From Paenirhizobium selenitireducens ATCC BAA-1503 (GTDB taxonomy: Bacteria; Pseudomonadota; Alphaproteobacteria; Rhizobiales; Rhizobiaceae): 64,000 bases of DNA. Location: assembly GCF_000518785.1 (NCBI RefSeq), contig NZ_KI912495.1, positions 212,257 through 276,256 of the forward strand. The letters run 5' to 3'. Position 1 is the first letter of the stretch, and the number at the start of each line of letters is the position of its first letter. The translations under genes were made by a program, and so were the position numbers. The notes under the pieces are model-generated. The model had not been told where the DNA came from and did not search any database. It saw only the letters and a list, made by a program, of their open reading frames with translations. Positions 52,753 through 61,437 of the stretch are shown in pieces.

Positions 52753-55260
52753 GTGTCCATCAGCGAGCGCGCCATATCCCTCCTGCCCAAGCCCTTCCTC
52801 CGCTGGTTCGCGGAAAAGGGCTGGCAGCCGCGCGCCCATCAGTTGGAACTGCTTGCCCGTGCGCGCGGCGGAGAGAGCCTGCTGTTGATCGCCCCCACCG
52901 GCGCCGGCAAGACGCTCGCCGGCTTCCTGCCGTCGCTGACCGAACTGGCCGAGCGCCGCCGCCCGGCCCCGGGTGCGCCGTTTACCGGCATCCACACGCT
53001 CTACATCTCGCCCTTGAAGGCGCTCGCCGTCGACATCGAGCGCAACCTGATGAAGCCCGTCACCGAGATGGGCCTGCCGATTTCGATCGAGAACCGCACC
53101 GGCGACACGCCGAGCGGAAAGCGCCAGCGCCAGAAGCTCAACCCGCCGGACATCCTGCTGACCACGCCGGAACAGCTGGCCCTTCTGATCTCGGCCAATG
53201 ACGCCGAGCGCTTCTTCAAGGATCTGCGGTATGTGATCTTCGACGAGCTGCATTCGCTCGTCACCTCGAAGCGCGGCCACCTGCTGTCCCTCGGCCTGGC
53301 GCGGCTGAGGAAGCTCGCGCCGTCCGTCCAGACCATCGGCCTTTCGGCCACCGTCGCTTCACCGCTCGACCTGCAGCGCTGGCTGGTGGCGCAAGCGCCC
53401 GAGGGCGAGCGCCATGCCGGTCTGATCACCGTCGACGGCGGCGCCAAGCCGAACATCACCATCCTGACGACCGAGGAGCGCATTCCCTGGTCGGGCCATT
53501 CTGCCCGCTATGCCATGCCCGAACTCTATGCGGTCTTGAAGGACTTCCAGACGACGCTGATCTTCGTCAACACCCGCTCCCAGGCCGAGATGCTGTTCCA
53601 GGAACTCTGGACGATCAACGACGACAACCTGCCGATCGCCCTGCACCACGGCTCGCTTGACGTCTCTCAGCGGCGAAAGGTCGAGGCCGCCATGGCAGAC
53701 AACAGGCTGCGGGCCGTGGTCGCCACCTCGACGCTCGATCTCGGCATCGACTGGGGCGATGTCGATCTTGTCGTCCATGTCGGCGCGCCGAAGGGCGCCT
53801 CGCGCCTGGCCCAGCGCATCGGCCGCGCCAATCACCGCATGGACGAGCCGAGCCGGGCGATCCTCGTGCCGGCCAATCGCTTCGAGGTCATGGAGTGCCA
53901 GGCCGCCCTCGACGCCAACTATCTCGGCGCCCAGGACACGCCACCGGTGGGGGAGGGCTCGCTCGACGTGCTCGCCCAGCATGTGCTCGGCATGGCCTGC
54001 GCCGCCCCCTTCCTCGCCGACGAACTCTATGCCGAGGTGGTGAGCGCCTCGCCCTACGCGGCGCTGCCGAGACACAGCTTCGACCGCATCGTCGATTTCG
54101 TCGCCACCGGCGGTTATGCCCTGAAGACCTACGAGCGCTATGCCCGCATCCGCCTGACCAAGGACGGCCGTTGGCGCGTCTCCAATCCGCAGGTTATCCA
54201 GCAATATCGCCTGAACCTCGGCACCATCGTCGAGATGCCGATGCTCAACGTCAGGCTCGTCAAGCGCAACCATCTGGGCTCGCTCGGCCGCGGCGGCATG
54301 ATGCTGGGCAAGGTCGAGGAATATTTCTTCGAACAGCTGAGCCCCGGCGACACCTTCCTCTTTTCCGGCAAGGTGCTGCGCTTCGAGGCCCTGCGCGACA
54401 ATGAATGTCTCGTCTCCAATGCCTTTTCGCAGGATCCGAAGATCCCGGCCTATGCCGGCGGCAAGTTCCCGCTCTCGACCTATCTCGCTGAACAGGTGCG
54501 CGCCATGCTGGACGATCCGGAGCGTCGACAGGGCCTGCCGGATCAGGTGCGCGACTGGCTGGAGATCCAGCGCGAAAAATCCATCCTGCCGAAGCGCGGC
54601 GAACTGCTGGTCGAGACCTTTCCGCGCGGCAACCGTTTTTTCCTCGTTGCCTATCCCTTCGAGGGAAGGCTTGCCCACCAGACGCTCGGCATGCTCTTGA
54701 CCCGCCGGCTGGAGCGCATGGGCGCCAAGCCGCTCGGCTTCGTCGCCACCGACTATTCGCTCGCCGTCTGGGGGCTGGAAGACATGGGCACGATGATCGC
54801 CTCAGGGCGCCTGACCCTCGCCGACCTGCTCGACGAGGACATGCTGGGCGACGACCTCGAGGCCTGGCTTGCCGAATCCTGGATGCTGAAGCGCACCTTC
54901 CGCACCTGTGCCGTGATTGCCGGCCTGATCGAGAAGCGCCATCCGGGCAAGGAAAAGAGCGGCCGCCAGGTCACCGTCTCGGCCGACCTCATCTACGATG
55001 TGCTGCGCAGCCACGAGCCGGATCACATCCTGATGCAGGCGACGCGACAGGATGCCGCCGCCGGTCTTCTCGATATTGCCCGGCTCGCCGATATGCTAAA
55101 GAGAATCAGGGGCCACATCACCCACAAGCGGCTGGAGCATATCTCGCCGCTCGCCGTGCCGGTGATGCTGGAGATCGGCCGCGAACCGGTCGCCGGCGAG
55201 GCCCATGAGCATGTGCTGGCCGAGGCCGCCGACGATCTGATCGCCGAGGCCATGGGGTAA
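52753..55260 (+). CDS. Ligase-associated DEXH-box DNA helicase (Lhr-like)
   Basis: The 835-residue superfamily 2 helicase has Walker A LIAPTGAGKT (45-54), the DELH box (164-167), motif III SATVASP and motif VI QRIGRANHR, followed by a long Lhr-type C-terminal region. It is of the class whose genes sit with an ATP-dependent ligase, an exonuclease and PdeM in a DNA repair cluster. Here only pdeM is next door. The start is a GTG at 52753. Confidence 0.93.
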   Translation: MSISERAISLLPKPFLRWFAEKGWQPRAHQLELLARARGGESLLLIAPTGAGKTLAGFLPSLTELAERRRPAPGAPFTGIHTLYISPLKALAVDIERNLMKPVTEMGLPISIENRTGDTPSGKRQRQKLNPPDILLTTPEQLALLISANDAERFFKDLRYVIFDELHSLVTSKRGHLLSLGLARLRKLAPSVQTIGLSATVASPLDLQRWLVAQAPEGERHAGLITVDGGAKPNITILTTEERIPWSGHSARYAMPELYAVLKDFQTTLIFVNTRSQAEMLFQELWTINDDNLPIALHHGSLDVSQRRKVEAAMADNRLRAVVATSTLDLGIDWGDVDLVVHVGAPKGASRLAQRIGRANHRMDEPSRAILVPANRFEVMECQAALDANYLGAQDTPPVGEGSLDVLAQHVLGMACAAPFLADELYAEVVSASPYAALPRHSFDRIVDFVATGGYALKTYERYARIRLTKDGRWRVSNPQVIQQYRLNLGTIVEMPMLNVRLVKRNHLGSLGRGGMMLGKVEEYFFEQLSPGDTFLFSGKVLRFEALRDNECLVSNAFSQDPKIPAYAGGKFPLSTYLAEQVRAMLDDPERRQGLPDQVRDWLEIQREKSILPKRGELLVETFPRGNRFFLVAYPFEGRLAHQTLGMLLTRRLERMGAKPLGFVATDYSLAVWGLEDMGTMIASGRLTLADLLDEDMLGDDLEAWLAESWMLKRTFRTCAVIAGLIEKRHPGKEKSGRQVTVSADLIYDVLRSHEPDHILMQATRQDAAAGLLDIARLADMLKRIRGHITHKRLEHISPLAVPVMLEIGREPVAGEAHEHVLAEAADDLIAEAMG

Positions 55261-55287
55261 GCGGTGGTTCGGCAGCGCCGCCCTCGA

Positions 55288-55338
55288 CCCCTCTTCTCCC
55301 CATCGGGGAGAAGGTGGCGCGCAGCGCCGGATGAGGGG
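55288..55338. repeat. REP-like palindromic element between the helicase gene and pdeM
   Basis: CTTCTCCCC-ATC-GGGGAGAAG (55293-55313, perfect 9-base arms) is flanked by an outer pair CCCCTC/GAGGGG and a second hairpin GGCGC-GCA-GCGCC. This resembles the CCTTCTCCCC-type intergenic repeats scattered through Rhizobiaceae genomes. A second copy was not seen in the window. Confidence 0.6.
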
Positions 55339-55411
55339 GGCGAAGCAACTGCGACCAAGTTCGCAGCCCATTGGAATGAAACACAGCCGCCTCGGCGGCC
55401 GGGAACACGGA

Positions 55412-56134
55412 ATGACCAGTTTGACAGCACGGCGTCTGGCCGCCGACGAGATGCCACCCTCGGTGGAGATCGCGTTTCACGGAGTGAGCGCCGTCTGCGA
55501 TCCGTCCGGCGCGCTCTATCTTCCCGATCTGTCCATGCTGGTCGTCTCCGACCTGCACCTGGAAAAGGGCGCCGCCTTCGCCCGACGCGGCCAGCTTCTA
55601 CCGCCCTATGACACGCTCGCGACGCTGAAGATCCTCGAAGGGGTGATCCTTCGCCATGATCCGAAGATCGTCGTCAGCCTCGGCGACAATTTCCACGATC
55701 CGGTCGGCTCGGCGCTGATGCCCGAGGCCTATCGCCAGCGCATCGCGCTGATGGCGGCGGGCCGCGAATGGATTTGGATCAACGGCAACCACGACCCGGA
55801 CGGCGTGTCCAGCCTGCCCGGCATCTCGGTCGACGAGCTCGCCTATGGCGGCCTGACCTTCCGCCACGAGCCGAGCCTTGCAGCGGCCAAAGGCGAGGTG
55901 GCCGGCCATCTGCACCCTTGCGCCACGGTGCGCCGCCGCGAAAAATCGGTCCGCCGTCCCTGCTTCGCCAGCGACGGCATACGCCTGATGATGCCGGCCT
56001 TCGGCGTCCTGACCGGCGGCCTCGACCTGCGCCACAAGGCCTTTACCGGCCTCTTCGACCGCGCCGCCCTGATCGCCCACCTGCTCGGCCGCGACCGGGT
56101 CTATTCGGTTCGCTTTGCCAACCTGATCGGCTGA
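55412..56134 (+). CDS. pdeM: Ligase-associated metallophosphoesterase PdeM
   Basis: The 240-residue calcineurin-like phosphoesterase has the metal motifs SDLHLEKG (Asp47, His49), LGDNFHD (Asp92), NGNHD (Asn126, His127) and GHLHP. PdeM-type enzymes are proposed endonucleases/phosphodiesterases of the ligase-associated repair cluster. The ATG at 55412 is the best start; the frame is open to 55331. A REP-like hairpin lies between it and the helicase. Confidence 0.9.
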   Translation: MTSLTARRLAADEMPPSVEIAFHGVSAVCDPSGALYLPDLSMLVVSDLHLEKGAAFARRGQLLPPYDTLATLKILEGVILRHDPKIVVSLGDNFHDPVGSALMPEAYRQRIALMAAGREWIWINGNHDPDGVSSLPGISVDELAYGGLTFRHEPSLAAAKGEVAGHLHPCATVRRREKSVRRPCFASDGIRLMMPAFGVLTGGLDLRHKAFTGLFDRAALIAHLLGRDRVYSVRFANLIG

Positions 56135-56155
56135 TCGGGTTTTCAGATCCGGCTG

Positions 56156-56593
56156 TTACCGATAGACCAGCACCGGGATCTTCGAATGCGTCAGCACTTT
56201 CATGGTGACGCTGCCGAGAACCAGGGCGCTGACGCCTCGACGACCATGCGAGGCCATGGTGATCAGGTCGCAATTGTTCCTGACCGCCGTATCGATGATG
56301 CACTGATAGGGCTCGCCGCTGACGACATGGACCGCCTCGCAGGCGACGCCCATCGAACCGGCCTTTTCCCTTAAGCCGGTCAGATGCGTTTCGGCTTCGG
56401 CCTTGGCGTGCTCTTCATAGGTGCTGCGCGTCCCGGCAAGCTGTTCGGCATTGGCCGAGAGAATGTGGAACGGCTCGATCACTGTCAGCAGGGTAACCTT
56501 CGCGCCGATCTCCTTGGCGAAGGAAAGGCTGTTCTCCACGGCCGCCGTCGAAAGCGGCGACCCATCCGTAGGCACGAGCATGTGTTTATACAT
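56156..56593 (-). CDS. Universal stress protein A family protein
   Basis: The 145-residue single-domain UspA protein has the N-terminal ILVPTDGS-like motif (MLVPTDGSPLSTAA) and the nucleotide-binding motif MASHGRRGVSALVLGSVTMK (G-2X-G-9X-G-S/T type). ATP binding is likely. It is monocistronic and converges on pdeM. Confidence 0.93.
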   Translation of the reverse strand: MYKHMLVPTDGSPLSTAAVENSLSFAKEIGAKVTLLTVIEPFHILSANAEQLAGTRSTYEEHAKAEAETHLTGLREKAGSMGVACEAVHVVSGEPYQCIIDTAVRNNCDLITMASHGRRGVSALVLGSVTMKVLTHSKIPVLVYR

Positions 56594-56716
56594 GGCAATG
56601 TCCTCCCAGGCGGAGGATCATACACCTCAATCGTTCGGGGCGCATGGACTTTGATCCATCGCCACGAACCGGCCTTCGCGCGCGGACCGGCGGCTCCGAC
56701 CTCCGCCACGAGGCCT

Positions 56717-57676
56717 TCACCGATCTCCGGGACCATCCGGCCAGGGGTTGATGCCGTCCCGCAACCAGAGCAGGGCGTCGAGCCAGAAGCCGTTGGCATG
56801 GCGGGCATGGAACAGGTCGAAATGTCCGATCTTGTCGAAGCCGAGATCGGCCGGTCTCAGCAGGGCTTCGGCAGGCGCGGCATTGTGATAATAGGCAAGG
56901 GCCCGCCGAATGGCCGGCACGGTTCCCAGTTCGTCGTCCGACACAGCAATGGCCAGGATCGGCGCCCTCACGGCGGCGAAGCGTCGAAGCACCTCCGCCC
57001 GTTCGTGCCGCGGATGGCTGAGTTCCATGCGAGCCCGGCGAAAGCTCCATTCGTTGGCGACCGGCCCCGGCAGGTCTTCCAGCCAGCCGAGGCGCTTGCC
57101 GGGAAAGAAGCCGAACATGGCGGTCAGTACCGGCATGGCCACGTGCCACTTGAAGAACAGCCGCAATCTTTGCTCCGCCGCATAGTCGCGCCAATAGGCA
57201 TATTGCGCGCCGACCGTCAGCATCCGGTCGATCCGCTCGGCATTGCGCGCCAGACCGGGCAGGAAGCCGCCTATGCTGTGGCCGACGACGAGGAGCGTTC
57301 CGTCCATGCGCCGGGCCGACATGAAATCCACCGCAGCTTCGAAATCGCGTTCGCCCCAGTCGCGCCATCGGTAGCCGCACCCCTTGAGCTGCGCCGGCCG
57401 GGAAAGGCCGATCCCGCGATAATCGTAGGTCAGGACCTCGAAGCCGTGATCGGCGAGGAAGCCGGCGAAATAGTGATAATAGCGGGCAAGCACGCCGGTC
57501 GCCGGATTGATGATGACCGTGCCGTTCGGCGCGCCGTCCGCGCCGCTCCAGACATGCCCGCCGAGCATGACCCCGTCCCGGCAGGCGATCTCGACGGCCG
57601 TTCCCTGTGCGGGCCTTGGTATCCGTGTTGTCACCGGTGCGACCCACGCCACACCGGCCTCGTCCTGCCGTCCCAT
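56717..57676 (-). CDS. Alpha/beta hydrolase (serine hydrolase)
   Basis: The 319-residue hydrolase has the nucleophile elbow VVGHSIGGF (Ser134), the oxyanion-side INPATGV, LTYDYRGIGLS, and a C-terminal acid/His pair in SDDELG and KIGHFDLF. Substrate unknown. The ATG at 57676 has GGAGG upstream; 57706 is also in frame. The TetR gene is divergent 88 bases away, suggesting local control. Confidence 0.88.
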   Translation of the reverse strand: MGRQDEAGVAWVAPVTTRIPRPAQGTAVEIACRDGVMLGGHVWSGADGAPNGTVIINPATGVLARYYHYFAGFLADHGFEVLTYDYRGIGLSRPAQLKGCGYRWRDWGERDFEAAVDFMSARRMDGTLLVVGHSIGGFLPGLARNAERIDRMLTVGAQYAYWRDYAAEQRLRLFFKWHVAMPVLTAMFGFFPGKRLGWLEDLPGPVANEWSFRRARMELSHPRHERAEVLRRFAAVRAPILAIAVSDDELGTVPAIRRALAYYHNAAPAEALLRPADLGFDKIGHFDLFHARHANGFWLDALLWLRDGINPWPDGPGDR

Positions 57677-57764
57677 GCCCTTGCCTCCGCAATGTCCTGC
57701 CGTCACTCAAGGCTAGCAAGACGAGCGGATTGTGCACACTCACTGGTCGGTATACATTGCCCGC

Positions 57765-58367
57765 ATGACAGCACCGCCGAGACAGACCCGGGAAAGCATA
57801 ATCTCCGCTGCCGCGAAGCTCTTCTATGACGAGGGCATCCGGCGCGTCAGCGTTGATGCCATCGCCGACGAGGCCGGCATCACCAAGCGCACGCTCTACT
57901 ATCACTTCGAGAGCAAGGACGATCTGGTCGCCGCCTATCTCGAACAGCGCGACCAGCCGAGCTTCGCCCGGTTCCAGCAATGGTTCGCCGAGGCGGAGGG
58001 TCCGCTGCCGGAACGGATCAGGACCATCTTCATCCGGCTCGCGGCCTTCGCCCGTCACCCGAAATGGAAAGGCTGCGGCTTTCTGCGCACCTCCGCCGAA
58101 CTTGCCAACATGCCCGGCCATCCCGCGATCAAGATCGGCGCGGCCCACAAGCGGCGCGTCGAGGACTGGCTCGCCGGGCTGTTCGAAGCGGAGGGCCTGG
58201 GCGAACCGCGCATGCTCGCCCGCCAGATCATCCTGCTGCTCGACGGCGCCTTTGCCGTCGTGCTGCTCAATCGCGATCCGGGTTACATGGAGACCGCGGG
58301 CGATGCGGCGGCGACCCTGGTCGGTGCCGCCTCTTCAAGGCTTCAGCCTGCCGCCGCCGGCGCATAG
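57765..58367 (+). CDS. TetR family transcriptional regulator
   Basis: The 200-residue protein has a TetR DNA-binding domain (about 9-55, IISAAAKLFYDEGIRRVSVDAIADEAGITKRTLYYHF, in parts) and an all-helical ligand domain. The start at 57765 is preferred; an in-frame start at 57732 would add eleven residues. It diverges from the hydrolase gene. Its 3' end overlaps the RibD-like gene by 25 bases in convergent orientation. Confidence 0.92.
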   Translation: MTAPPRQTRESIISAAAKLFYDEGIRRVSVDAIADEAGITKRTLYYHFESKDDLVAAYLEQRDQPSFARFQQWFAEAEGPLPERIRTIFIRLAAFARHPKWKGCGFLRTSAELANMPGHPAIKIGAAHKRRVEDWLAGLFEAEGLGEPRMLARQIILLLDGAFAVVLLNRDPGYMETAGDAAATLVGAASSRLQPAAAGA

Positions 58368-58903
58368 CGCAGCACCACCCCGCCGGTCTTCAGCGGACGG
58401 GTCTCGAGCAGCGTGAACACCCTCGGCGTCTCGGCCGGCTTGAAATGTGGGTTGCCGCCGCCGAGCACCACCGGCACGATGCACAGCCGGATCTCGTCGA
58501 CCAGCCCGGCTTTCAACAGGCTGTCCGTGAGTTCCGCACTTCCGAAGACGAAGATGTCCTTGCCCGGCAGTGCCTTGAGCGCGGTGATTTCGCCGACGAC
58601 GTCGCGGACGATGCGGGTGTTGTTCCAGTCCGCTCTGTCAAGGCTGCGACTGACGACGATCTTGGCGATCGCGTTCATGTAGGCCTTGATCTCCAGCTCT
58701 TCGGTCGCCTCGGTCCAGTGCGCCGCCATGCCCTCATAGGTCTTCCGGCCGAACACCAGCAGGTCCGCCTGCCGGCCGATCTCCAGCGCATAGGCCCTCA
58801 ATTCGTCGCCCCAGGCGAGTTGGTGATAGCCGAGGTCCCAGGGCGACTTGCCCTCGAAATAGCCGTCGAGCGTCATCAGGTTCCAGATGATCAGTTTGCG
58901 CAT
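58343..58903 (-). CDS. RibD C-terminal/dihydrofolate reductase-like protein
   Basis: The 186-residue protein has a DHFR-like fold: MRKLIIWNLMTLDGYFEG, ADLLVFGRKTYEGMAAHW, IFVFGSAELTDSLLKAGLVDEI and VPVVLGGG. Such proteins are NAD(P)H reductases of unknown substrate. The ATG at 58903 follows GGGAGG. The HxlR regulator is divergent across a TTGCA palindrome, probably controlling it. Confidence 0.88.
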   Translation of the reverse strand: MRKLIIWNLMTLDGYFEGKSPWDLGYHQLAWGDELRAYALEIGRQADLLVFGRKTYEGMAAHWTEATEELEIKAYMNAIAKIVVSRSLDRADWNNTRIVRDVVGEITALKALPGKDIFVFGSAELTDSLLKAGLVDEIRLCIVPVVLGGGNPHFKPAETPRVFTLLETRPLKTGGVVLRYAPAAAG

Positions 58904-58933
58904 GGGGTCCTCCCTTTGAATCTCAAAAACTGA

Positions 58934-58946
58934 TTGCAATATGCAA
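58934..58946. promoter_or_regulatory. Palindrome TTGCA-ATA-TGCAA between the reductase and HxlR genes
   Basis: Perfect 5-base arms with a 3-base spacer lie 31 bases from the reductase start and 56 from the HxlR start. The placement fits an HxlR operator controlling both genes. Confidence 0.5.
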
Positions 58947-59002
58947 GCGGTTGTCTTTTAGCTCAACTGATGGCAGATCGCAACTGGTCGAGAGGAGACG
59001 CC

Positions 59003-59506
59003 ATGTCTGAAGCCCACCGCTCCGGATGCCCGATCAATCTGACGCTGGAGGTTCTCGGCGACCGCTGGAGCCTGATCGTCATTCGCGATGTCATGTTCGG
59101 CAACCGCCGTCACTTCCGCGAACTTTTGCAGAATTCCGAGGAGGGGATCGCTTCCAACATTCTCGCCGGCCGCCTGAAGAAGCTGGTCGACAAGGGGCTG
59201 CTCAGCCGCGCCGACGATCCGAGCCACAAGCAGAAGGCGATCTACAGCCTTACCGAAATGTCGATCGACCTCGTGCCGCTGTTCGCCGAAATGGGCGCCT
59301 GGGGCCGCAAATATCTGGACGTGTCGGAAGACCTGGCGATCCGCGCCGAGCTTCTGGAAAAGGGCGGGCGCGACCTCTGGCGGGATTTCATGGCCGAGCT
59401 CAGGGCGCTGCATCTCGGCAAACCCATGCCCGCGGGCACGCCGTCGGCGCTCGCACGGCTGACCGCGGCCTATCTCGCGGTCAAGGCGAAGATGGAAACG
59501 CTCTAG
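59003..59506 (+). CDS. HxlR family transcriptional regulator
   Basis: The 167-residue winged-helix protein has the HxlR core: CPINLTLEVLGDRWSLIVIRDVMFG, then GIASNILAGRLKKLVDKGLL. Cys9 in the SGCPINL motif could be redox-sensitive, as in several HxlR proteins. The ATG at 59003 follows GAGGAG; the frame is open to 58934. Its stop shares the CTAG with the stop of the converging gene. Confidence 0.9.
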   Translation: MSEAHRSGCPINLTLEVLGDRWSLIVIRDVMFGNRRHFRELLQNSEEGIASNILAGRLKKLVDKGLLSRADDPSHKQKAIYSLTEMSIDLVPLFAEMGAWGRKYLDVSEDLAIRAELLEKGGRDLWRDFMAELRALHLGKPMPAGTPSALARLTAAYLAVKAKMETL

Positions 59507-60306
59507 TCGCGGCGGAAGATCAGGCTCGCACCCCAGCCGGTGATCAGCGCCAGCAACACCGAGAACATGCCGTAGGTCAGCGGGTTCTCGTGCGCCGCCC
59601 GCGAAATGGAATCCTCGAGGCCCGTCTTGATCACCCGGAGCGGCAGCTCCCGCTCGGCGATGAACTCGCCCGTCTTGAACAGATAGGCATGGGCGATATG
59701 CACCCCGTCGGGGATGTTGGCCGGCAGCCGGAGCGTCGCCTTGAACAGGCTGGAGCTGACGAAGCGCACGCCCGCCTCCTCGCCCTGGTAGAGGCCGCCC
59801 GTCTGCTTCAGCCGCCGGAAGGCCTCGCGGAAATCCTTCAGATTCGCGGCATTGCTCAGGTAACCGGTCGGTGTCAGCGCCATGTGGTCGGTGCCGATGC
59901 CGAGTTGGGTCAGCGTCTGCGGCTTGGTGACTTCCGAAAGGGCCCGGGTGCTTGCCAGCGAATAGGAGGTCGGCATGCGCTCGAAGGTCATGGATGTGCG
60001 GTTGACCCAGATGCCGAACAGCCGGTCCTTGCGCCGCACCGTCGTGTCGTCGCGCGGCCCTTCGAGCGTCACCACCACGTCATACTGGCCGATCGCCAGA
60101 AGCAGCGTGTCGCTGTTGGTCACGGCGCCGAAAATGGTGAGATCGGCGCCGCGGAAATCCGAGGTGATGGCGATTTCGCTGGTGGAGGTGCCGATGTCGA
60201 GGCCCTCCTTGCCGGTCATGTCGGTCGCGAGCGGAACCTGGGCGCGGCTTTCGCCCCCGACGAGAAGGACGGAGAGGGTCGCGATCGTGAGGAGGAGCCG
60301 GCGCAT
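59503..60306 (-). CDS. Alph_Pro_TM (TIGR02186) family protein
   Basis: The 267-residue protein has a signal peptide (LVGGESRA), a beta-rich extracytoplasmic region including AITSDFRGADLTIFGAV, and a C-terminal membrane helix (MFSVLLALITGWGASLIF). This is the alphaproteobacterial TIGR02186 family, always found with a TauE-like permease; function unknown. It starts 2 bases after the stop of the TauE gene. Confidence 0.85.
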   Translation of the reverse strand: MRRLLLTIATLSVLLVGGESRAQVPLATDMTGKEGLDIGTSTSEIAITSDFRGADLTIFGAVTNSDTLLLAIGQYDVVVTLEGPRDDTTVRRKDRLFGIWVNRTSMTFERMPTSYSLASTRALSEVTKPQTLTQLGIGTDHMALTPTGYLSNAANLKDFREAFRRLKQTGGLYQGEEAGVRFVSSSLFKATLRLPANIPDGVHIAHAYLFKTGEFIAERELPLRVIKTGLEDSISRAAHENPLTYGMFSVLLALITGWGASLIFRRD

Positions 60307-60308
60307 CG

Positions 60309-61226
60309 TCAGCCTCCGATCGCGATGGAGTACAGGTCGTCCGGCGTCACTACCAGCTCGACGGCGAGCCTCAGCCCCACCGCCAGCACCAGCAGGCCGA
60401 GCAGCGCGCGCAACTGTTCGCCGCGCAGCTTCTGGCCGACGCGCACGCCGTATTGCGCACCGATGACGCCGGCCAGCATCAGGATGAAGGCGAGCACGAT
60501 GTCGACCGAATAGTTGGTCGCCGCCTGGACGATGGTGGTGTAGGCGGTGGTGAAGATGATCTGGAACAGCGACGTGCCGACGACGACGCTCGTCGGGATG
60601 CGCAGCAGATAGATCATTGCCGGCACCATGATGAAACCGCCGCCGACGCCCATCACCGAAGTGAGGATACCGATGGCGAAGCCGAGCGCGATGATCGGCA
60701 GGACGCTCAGATAGATCTTCGACTTCTTGAACCGCATCTTGAAGGGCAGGCGGTGCACCCAGTTGTGCTGGCCCGGCCGCTTGAGGCTCGCCGGCTGGTT
60801 GCGCGCCGCCCGGCGCATGGCGTTGAGGCTTTCCATTAGCATCAGGATGCCGACGGTCCCGAGGAAGATCACGTAGAGAAGCGAGATGACGAGGTCGAGC
60901 TGGCCCTGCCGCCTCAGCCAGGAGAAGATGAACACACCGACCGAGGCGCCCGCCAGACCGCCGACCAGCAGCACCAGGCCGAGCTTCACGTCGAGCGTGC
61001 CGCGGCGGAAATGGGTGATTGCGCCGGAGACCGACGAGGCCACCACCTGGTTGGCGCCGGTCGCAACAGCGACCACGGGCGGGATGTTGTAGAAGATCAA
61101 GAGCGGCGTGATCAGAAAGCCGCCGCCCACGCCGAACATGCCGGACAGAAACCCGACGGCGGCACCCATTCCGAGCACGATGAAGATGTTCACCGACAGT
61201 TCTGCGATCGGCAGGTAGATCGTCAC
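60309..61226 (-). CDS. TauE/SafE family sulfite exporter-like permease
   Basis: The 305-residue protein has about eight membrane helices in two halves, each with the family loop: FGVGGGFLITPLL and MGVGGGFIMVPAM. TauE/SafE proteins move sulfite or other sulfur/organic anions. The Alph_Pro_TM partner downstream may be its periplasmic accessory. An operon of two genes. Confidence 0.92.
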   Translation of the reverse strand: MTIYLPIAELSVNIFIVLGMGAAVGFLSGMFGVGGGFLITPLLIFYNIPPVVAVATGANQVVASSVSGAITHFRRGTLDVKLGLVLLVGGLAGASVGVFIFSWLRRQGQLDLVISLLYVIFLGTVGILMLMESLNAMRRAARNQPASLKRPGQHNWVHRLPFKMRFKKSKIYLSVLPIIALGFAIGILTSVMGVGGGFIMVPAMIYLLRIPTSVVVGTSLFQIIFTTAYTTIVQAATNYSVDIVLAFILMLAGVIGAQYGVRVGQKLRGEQLRALLGLLVLAVGLRLAVELVVTPDDLYSIAIGG

Positions 61227-61437
61227 GCTCGGACCTCAAATGCGCCAGCCCGCCGAAGCGGGTTCAATAGGGGGTCAAGTCGGGGATGCCGCCTGTGTTC
61301 GGCAGAAAGCGAAACAGGCTCAAGTCTTTGATCGGACTTGACCTATATCAGTTCTTTCTTGCGCCCGCAGGCAGGGCGAGTCAATTCTTGGAAGCTGCCT
61401 TACGCTGGCTTTTTTCCAATTTTATGACGCGCCGCCC

